64,000 bases of DNA, taken from positions 4,960,001 through 5,024,000 of the forward strand of contig NZ_CP045915.1 of assembly GCF_009650095.1 (NCBI RefSeq). Direction: 5' to 3'. The notes beneath the pieces were generated by a model. It searched no databases, was not told the origin of the DNA, and worked only from the letters and a program-made list of their open reading frames with translations. The position numbers and the translations under genes were made by a program. This DNA comes from Gracilibacillus salitolerans (GTDB lineage Bacteria > Bacillota > Bacilli > Bacillales > Amphibacillaceae). Positions 59,092 to 64,000 of the stretch are shown here, one piece after another (the first letter of the stretch is position 1; each line of letters opens with the position of its first letter).

Positions 59092-59181
59092 TCTATTGAT
59101 CAACGAAACGATCAATGCGAGTAATGCAATCAGGAAGGTACCAAATCCAAATAGTACCATGAAACTCTCATACATACTCAT
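59086..59181 (-). CDS. putative holin-like type I toxin
   Basis: A 31-residue hydrophobic peptide, MSMYESFMVLFGFG followed by TFLIALLALIVSLINRK: one membrane helix and a short basic tail, the form of BsrE/TxpA-like and holin-like type I toxins. The ATG at 59179-59181 is seven bases past an AGGGGGTG box; an ATG two codons earlier overlaps that box. An extended -10 (TGGTATACT, about 59250) may be the promoter. A short hairpin GGAT/ATCC precedes the ribosome binding site and may hold translation down. The convergent RNA at 58925-59091 covers its 3' end. Confidence 0.75.
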   Translation of the reverse strand: MSMYESFMVLFGFGTFLIALLALIVSLINRK

Positions 59182-59303
59182 AGGCATCACCCCCTTTCTT
59201 GCGGGGATTAGCCGATCCTACCCTAAAAGAACATTATCCATTTTTTAGTATACCACAAATTGACCGAACATTCATTCTATTTAATAAATAAACTATATAC
59301 ATT

Positions 59304-59468
59304 CTCATTGGAGTAGTTGCGGCGTGTATTGAAAATGATAACCATGAAATTCTTTGTGCTTTACGATCACGTGATATGTCACTACCTAACAAATGGGAGT
59401 TCCCTGGAGGGAAAATTAAAAAAGGGAATGTGTTGCCTGTCAATGTGAAAAATTTTATCCATTTATAG
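59304..59468 (+). pseudogene. NUDIX hydrolase (MutT-like) fragment
   Basis: The plus strand encodes GVVAACIENDNHEILCALRS and LPNKWEFPGGKIKKGNV, the first half of a MutT-like NUDIX protein up to the GG of the NUDIX box. There is no start codon (a stop lies five codons before) and the box is cut before its glutamates. It is a relic; the original enzyme would hydrolyse nucleoside diphosphate derivatives such as oxidised dGTP. Confidence 0.7.
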
Positions 59469-59487
59469 ATAGAATCCGCTCTTACAA

Positions 59488-60183
59488 TCAGTCATCCGTT
59501 CTTTCTTTTTTAAAACAAATAAAAGTAAAAATTGCTGCAGCCAAAGCCCATATTGCAACAATACCTATCGGCATCCAGGATTCGGTATCATGCATGTTGA
59601 TTAACTGCATGAGCGGAAAGAACTCCGCTATCTTAATGGCGATATTGTCCTCTCCAAGCCCAAGAAAATCAATCATTGGAGTGAATCCAAATAAAAACAT
59701 GACCGGCATTAGATAGGCAGACGTGGCAGCAATAGAGTTTGTGAATAACCCAATTCCAATCCCAAGGAATAAAAAGAATAGAAATAATAGAATTAACCCG
59801 ATGATTACCTGCACGTTCAGGAATGGTTCCATGCCAACGAAAAACAGAGAGATCGTTAAAGCAATGAAAGTCATAAGTCCGACTACAAGACTTTTACCAA
59901 AAATAATATCCATAAAAGAAGCGGGTGACAGCATCAGACCTCGTAATGTCTTCTTTTCATTTTCCTCTGCCATCATGGTCATCATGCTGCTTGCTGTTAC
60001 AGAGGAAAAAGTGACCCCGACAATTAAATATAACATCGGTACCGGCAGCCCCTCATCCCCACCTAGACGACTGTAAATTAACGACAGTATAATAGGAATG
60101 ATCGGCATTGTTAAAAGCATCATATTCTTCATAAAATCTTTTAAGTCTTTTTCAAAAATGGCACCTATACGTTGTGTGTTCAT
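59488..60183 (-). CDS. ABC-2 type transporter permease
   Basis: A 231-residue membrane protein with six hydrophobic helices (about residues 20-40, 58-80, 100-122, 130-152, 160-180, 205-225). A conserved ENEKKTLRGLMLSPAS segment after the second helix is typical of ABC-2 permeases. It shares its first base with the end of the ATPase gene, so the two form one exporter. The substrate is unknown; such pairs beside a LytTR regulator export peptides, lipids or antibiotics in other Bacilli. Confidence 0.88.
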   Translation of the reverse strand: MNTQRIGAIFEKDLKDFMKNMMLLTMPIIPIILSLIYSRLGGDEGLPVPMLYLIVGVTFSSVTASSMMTMMAEENEKKTLRGLMLSPASFMDIIFGKSLVVGLMTFIALTISLFFVGMEPFLNVQVIIGLILLFLFFLFLGIGIGLFTNSIAATSAYLMPVMFLFGFTPMIDFLGLGEDNIAIKIAEFFPLMQLINMHDTESWMPIGIVAIWALAAAIFTFICFKKERTDD

Positions 60184-61031
60184 TATACAAGCTCCTTCCC
60201 GGTTACTTTTAAAAAGATCTGTCCAAGTGTGGGATTGTCCGAGTGTATGGCTTTTACTTCCCCGCTGGCAATTAGATCCCTCATTTTATCTGCATTCTCT
60301 TTTTTATTTTCAATTACCAGCCATTCATCATCAAATGTTTCCACATGAAAGGCATGTGTGGAATATTTATATCGTAGAGCATCCGGGCTACCTAGCTCCT
60401 GTATTTTCCCATTGTTTAAAAAAGCTACTCGATCACACAATTCTGTTGCTTCCTCCATATCGTGTGTCGTTATAAAAATTGTCGTCCCTGCTTCATTCAG
60501 TTTCTGCAAGCCGCGATGAATATGTGCAGCATTGCCCGGGTCTAAAGCAGAGGTAGGTTCGTCTAAAAATACGAGTTCTGGTTGATGAATAAGTGCTTTT
60601 GCCAGCAGAACACGCTGCTTCATCCCTTTTGATAATTTGGATACGACTTTACTGCGTGCGTCTTTCAAATTTACTTCATCCAGCATGACATCGATTCGTT
60701 CCAGTGGTGTATCATACAACTTACAAAACAATTTCAAGTTATCATATACGGTAAGACGTTCATACAACGAACTATTATCAGATAGTATGCCAATTCTGGA
60801 TTTAAAATCAGCCGTTCCAAATGATCGAGCATTTGTATTTAATACATGTACATCCCCTGCTGTCTGTCCAAGTTCGCCTGTTAAGATTTTTATCGTGGTT
60901 GTTTTACCTGAACCACTTGGTCCCAGCAAGCCAAAAATCTCCCCTGGCTTCACATCGAAACTGATATTTCCAATGGCTGGATGTTTACCAAATACCTTTC
61001 TAAGCCCAGTAACTTTAATTGCATGTTCCAA
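60183..61031 (-). CDS. ABC transporter ATP-binding protein
   Basis: A 282-residue ABC ATPase. Walker A is GLLGPSGSGKTTT (about residues 34-46), the signature LSKGMKQRV (about 133-141), Walker B LVFLDEPTSALD and the switch histidine in FITTHDMEE. The C-terminal 65 residues are an extension common in CcmA/NatA-like exporters. It lies between the LytTR-type regulator and the permease and should energise the latter. Confidence 0.93.
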   Translation of the reverse strand: MEHAIKVTGLRKVFGKHPAIGNISFDVKPGEIFGLLGPSGSGKTTTIKILTGELGQTAGDVHVLNTNARSFGTADFKSRIGILSDNSSLYERLTVYDNLKLFCKLYDTPLERIDVMLDEVNLKDARSKVVSKLSKGMKQRVLLAKALIHQPELVFLDEPTSALDPGNAAHIHRGLQKLNEAGTTIFITTHDMEEATELCDRVAFLNNGKIQELGSPDALRYKYSTHAFHVETFDDEWLVIENKKENADKMRDLIASGEVKAIHSDNPTLGQIFLKVTGKELV

Positions 61032-61193
61032 TTGAACTCCTCCTTTAATGATCTGAGCTTATCGTATACCAGATTGCTTGTGCATGCAGTAATATCAAGG
61101 CGAGATGTACTAAATGAAGACCGAACTGTACCTGTTTTTACTTGAATGAATCTCCCAGAAAGCGTTTTGTTGCATGCAAGTGCTGAAGTGTAC

Positions 61194-62150
61194 TTATTTC
61201 AGGTTAAACATATCCTGAATACCTTGTATTTTCGTCCGTGATAATGGAATGGTCGACTTGACTTGGTTATCCACGCGGAGTGAGTATATATTTTTGGACC
61301 ATGTAATAATTTCCCGTACTTTTTGCAGATTGACGATGTACGATCGGTGGCAGCGATAAAATCCATAGACTTCTAATTTCTTTTCTATTTCTGCAAGCGT
61401 CGAATCCAGTGAAAACGATTCATGATTGATTACAATCATGGCTTTACCTTCCTGACTTTCAATATAATCAATTTCCATTGGATCGAACAAAATGACTTTA
61501 TCATCTATCTTTGCAGGGATTTTAAATAGCTTTGCTGTTGATAAAGTAGCAGCTGATTCTGCTTCAGGTATACTCTTATCCTTTTCCCCGGTATCTACTT
61601 CTAATTTCTGCAGACCTTTTTCCTGTAACTTATAGGCAACATCACTAAGAAGCAGTGCATGTTCGATATTAGATACTAAAATAAGTGCCGGCGTCTTGTT
61701 GTCTGTTATTTTTTTAAGCATATTGATAAAGGTATTAATCGTCTTAATATCGACACCATGAATCGGTTCCTGGAATACCATCGGATGTGTATCCATCATA
61801 AAATATTTTGCATAGTATACACGGGCAATTTCAGACTGCGAGCATTTTCGTAAACGCTTTTTGGCACACATTTGCAATTCAAACATTACGAGAATTTCAG
61901 GTAATGGTATCGAACAACCGAACCATTTATGATAGAAAGTGACATTATCCATTACTGTCAAACGATCATATAATCCTTCCTTCCGATTAAACACGGTGAT
62001 CTCTCCATTATGGAGAAGTGTATCTATCAACTCAGCCTGCATATCAGTATCACTATAAATTGCAGTGGTATATGATTCATGTAAGCTGAGGGAAATCGGC
62101 GGTAATATTCCGCTTTTCACAGTTTCATAATTTAATTTAAAACTCGTCAT
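61194..62150 (-). CDS. LytTR-family regulator with degenerate ABC-ATPase-like domain
   Basis: A 318-residue regulator. The C-terminal 100 residues are a LytTR DNA-binding domain (VILFDPMEIDYIESQEGKAM, FYRCHRSYIVNLQKVREIIT). The first about 200 residues align with an ABC ATPase outline (LYDRLTVMDNVTFYHKWFG, a CSQSEIARVYYAKYF signature-like helix, PMVFQEPIHGVDIKTI in the Walker B/D-loop place), but no Walker A P-loop is present, so ATP hydrolysis is unlikely. It is 162 bases upstream of the ABC exporter genes on the same strand and probably regulates them. Confidence 0.87.
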   Translation of the reverse strand: MTSFKLNYETVKSGILPPISLSLHESYTTAIYSDTDMQAELIDTLLHNGEITVFNRKEGLYDRLTVMDNVTFYHKWFGCSIPLPEILVMFELQMCAKKRLRKCSQSEIARVYYAKYFMMDTHPMVFQEPIHGVDIKTINTFINMLKKITDNKTPALILVSNIEHALLLSDVAYKLQEKGLQKLEVDTGEKDKSIPEAESAATLSTAKLFKIPAKIDDKVILFDPMEIDYIESQEGKAMIVINHESFSLDSTLAEIEKKLEVYGFYRCHRSYIVNLQKVREIITWSKNIYSLRVDNQVKSTIPLSRTKIQGIQDMFNLK

Positions 62151-63185
62151 CTTGCAAACTCCTTTTTTACTGTAAAATCCATGTATTCATTTACCATGGG
62201 ATAATGGAGATATTCTTCTAATTCCATTAAATACTAGTATAACGAGACATGAGGGTTTTGAACACATTAATAAGTTCCTTTTACACAAAATAGAAAATGG
62301 ATTTCTTACATTATATTTGGATCTCTTCATTTTTAGGAGTTTTTCAGGGTATTAATTAGAAAAGTGTGAAGCGTTTTAGATACGGATAAGGTATAATTTA
62401 CTATTATTACCTGCCACCAAAAAGAATACAAGGTGAGGAATATAAAAACAGTGGAAGAATGTGGAAGGACTGGCACGACACCTGTCCTGTATGAGAGTTA
62501 TAGTTATAACGCTTATCATTATAGAAAGAAAAAGGAATGATTTATTTCATCATTCCCATTTCTCTATGAATAGATTAAATATGTTATTGGCAATTGCTTC
62601 AAAGTGGGTTCATATTAAAACCATGTGGTTAGTATGTTTCTCCGACTCACACTACCAATTGTATAGTTCCTTCACTCTTTTCTAATGTAAAGCTTACCTT
62701 CTTACCATCACATAAAAGGTGACAAGCACATAACGGTCGGAGAGCTTGTCAGTACACTTTCTGGAAGGGTATTTAATTTTTTAGATAATGAAGGAAATTA
62801 TTTCGCAGTAATGGAACGAAAATAATCACATACCGCTCTATTGCGACTTGCAGCATTACACACTGATGGGCCCCTTGATGGTTTCTGCCTATAGGAGGTC
62901 TCTCAGTTACCCCTTTCCACAAAAATGTTAGCGATCTTATCTAATCAGTACCTATTTTTAAGGTAAAATATGAGTGACCTTATTCAGTAGGGAACTTAAA
63001 TGCTTGATCTATCCGCTTGTATGCGCTTTTAATACGTTACTCGTACTTGCTATGACAAATATATCGACCTCTTAGTATGCTCAAACAACGCTTTACTGTT
63101 CAGACTGTCTATTATAGTCTAGCAATTACAGCCTTTTCCCAGATCTGAATAATAGGTGTAGGTTATTTGTCGCTAACTGATAAAA
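62151..63185. other. 1-kb gap with gene fragments
   Basis: No complete gene is supported. A short plus-strand open stretch (62691-62826) ends HITVGELVSTLSGRVFNFLD and looks like the C-terminus of a lost protein that I do not recognise. A hairpin GGAATGAT / ATCATTCC lies at 62534-62556. A plus-strand frame at 62461-62685 has no ribosome binding site and is not called. Composition is AT-rich like the other gaps, and none of the window's repeat families occurs here. Confidence 0.35.
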
Positions 63186-64000
63186 CTACGTAAAAAATTG
63201 ATTGACATATGCTAATAGGTTCTCCTTTATGTTGCTAAAATCTTGTTGTAAATCAAGAGATACAACAAAAATTTGATTACCTTTAATCTGATAAATATGA
63301 TTAGGTTGATTTAATGCCGTTGTTTTCGCATAAAGTAACATGCCTGCAACCTTTTCTTCCGGATCTGCTTTCCAATTATTTATATAAGTAAATATTTGAT
63401 AAAGGTTTCCTGAATTTTGTTTTGTCATTCCACCTTCAAACCTTGCTACCATATTCTCAGAATAAAATTTCGCATCCACAATCAATGTTTTTTTATCTTT
63501 TTGAAGTACGAGGTCTGTTTGCATAATCGGTAATGCATCTGTGAATTCATCATCAACACTCCACTGAATTTGAGGATGGGATACCTTATATTTCGTTTCA
63601 CGTTTGAAAAATGCATAGATGAACTTTTCATATAAAGACGATAATCTTTGTTCGTCTTGAACTTCTTTCATCATTTGAGATGTAGAGCTTTCATCAAATA
63701 ATAACTGCTCATAAAGATATCTACACACGTCTACAATAAATTGATAACGAATGTTTTGGCGGTTATATCTAACGTTATTCCATAGCTTCAAATCTAGCTC
63801 TACATCTGATACCTCTGTAAAATAAGGCAGCAAACCGTAAAATAATCTACGCATTTTTTGACTTATTTTATTTGAACGTGATAGGTAAACGAGTGTCGCT
63901 TTAATAATTTGATTCAACAATATATTTTCAGAGAATTCATCATAAACTACTGCAATTTTTTTATTTACCAATGCATTTTTCTTTATCGTAGAATTGATAT
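63186..64000 (-). CDS. mcrC: McrC-family 5-methylcytosine restriction system protein, partial
   Basis: The frame is open to the window edge, so the N-terminal part is missing; about 271 residues are visible. The conserved McrC block STIKKNALVNKKIAVVYDEFS lies at the very start, quoted here in part (IKKNALVNKK, YDEFSEN). The C-terminal nuclease-like core has DLVLQKDKKTLIVDAKFY, a PD-(D/E)xK pattern with aspartate and lysine in IVDAKFY, and QNSGNLYQIFTYINNW. McrC partners with the GTPase McrB to cut methylated DNA; mcrB would be expected upstream, outside the window. A TTG at 63969-63971 could start a shorter form but would lose conserved residues. Confidence 0.82.
   Translation of the reverse strand, partial: INSTIKKNALVNKKIAVVYDEFSENILLNQIIKATLVYLSRSNKISQKMRRLFYGLLPYFTEVSDVELDLKLWNNVRYNRQNIRYQFIVDVCRYLYEQLLFDESSTSQMMKEVQDEQRLSSLYEKFIYAFFKRETKYKVSHPQIQWSVDDEFTDALPIMQTDLVLQKDKKTLIVDAKFYSENMVARFEGGMTKQNSGNLYQIFTYINNWKADPEEKVAGMLLYAKTTALNQPNHIYQIKGNQIFVVSLDLQQDFSNIKENLLAYVNQFFT

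Noticed and set aside
59028..59220. Pairing between the shared GGATCGGCTAA of the antitoxin RNA and the toxin leader
   Set aside because: Both RNAs carry the segment in the same sense, so it is not complementary; pairing is expected at the 3' overlap instead.
62461..62685. 74-residue plus-strand reading frame
   Set aside because: No ribosome binding site or family similarity that I can see.

Overview
The window looks like chromosomal DNA of a low-GC, probably halophilic or halotolerant member of the Bacillaceae (a Gracilibacillus/Halobacillus-like genus is my inference). The reasons are strong Gram-positive ribosome binding sites (AAGGAGG type), a gas vesicle cluster in the Bacillus megaterium gene order, CcpA-type cre sites, LicT-type antitermination, a YesMN-type two-component system, lipobox solute-binding proteins and a sortase-anchored glycosidase. 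I saw no rRNA, tRNA, CRISPR array or complete insertion sequence.

Layout. 1-5.6 kb (minus): gas vesicle operon gvpA-P-Q-A2-O(R)-N-F-G-L-S-K-J-T, with gvpT cut by the window edge. 6.3-9.7 kb (minus): a large wall-anchored GH43 arabinanase-like enzyme. 9.7-10.7 kb: a non-coding stretch with a decayed type I antitoxin RNA copy, a 51-bp tandem array of palindromes and a dispersed repeat. 10.7-16.7 kb (minus): a beta-glucoside operon licT-bglP-GH1-GH1 with two RAT/terminator switches and a CcpA-type promoter. 17.3-28.1 kb: an oligosaccharide locus (solute-binding protein, two permeases, GH2 enzyme, DUF5107-TPR protein) divergent from a ROK repressor, with well-placed operators. 28.5-38.4 kb (minus): a two-component system (YesM/YesN type), a second ABC sugar importer, a GNAT enzyme, a Gfo/Idh/MocA dehydrogenase and two TIM-barrel isomerase/epimerases. 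38.8-43.4 kb (plus): an operon for a sugar-acid or amino-sugar-acid pathway (amidohydrolase, DgaE-like lyase, DgaF-like aldolase, PfkB kinase, GntR regulator). 43.6-51.3 kb (minus): three secreted enzymes, namely GH43-CBM-ricin, a 5'-nucleotidase-like protein with a degraded metal site, and a phosphodiester glycosidase fused to a metallophosphoesterase. 51.4-56.6 kb: transposase and helicase remnants, aldehyde dehydrogenase plus DUF779, and a TetR/serine-hydrolase pair. 57.1-62.2 kb: a CNNM/CBS protein, a duplicated type I toxin-antitoxin locus, a NUDIX fragment, and an ABC-2 exporter with a LytTR regulator. 63.2-64 kb: the C-terminal part of McrC, running off the window.

The main theme is plant polysaccharide and oligosaccharide use. 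Secreted GH43 enzymes release sugars, two ABC importers (neither with its own ATPase, so presumably a shared MsmX-type ATPase) and one PTS bring them in, and GH1/GH2 enzymes with sugar isomerases, a dehydrogenase, a kinase and an aldolase process them. CcpA (cre sites), LicT, ROK, GntR and AraC-type regulators provide control. The least explained parts are the three-copy type I toxin-antitoxin RNA family, the palindromic tandem array at 10.4 kb, the DUF5107-TPR protein, two genes that seem to start at ATT, and the degenerate 5'-nucleotidase.
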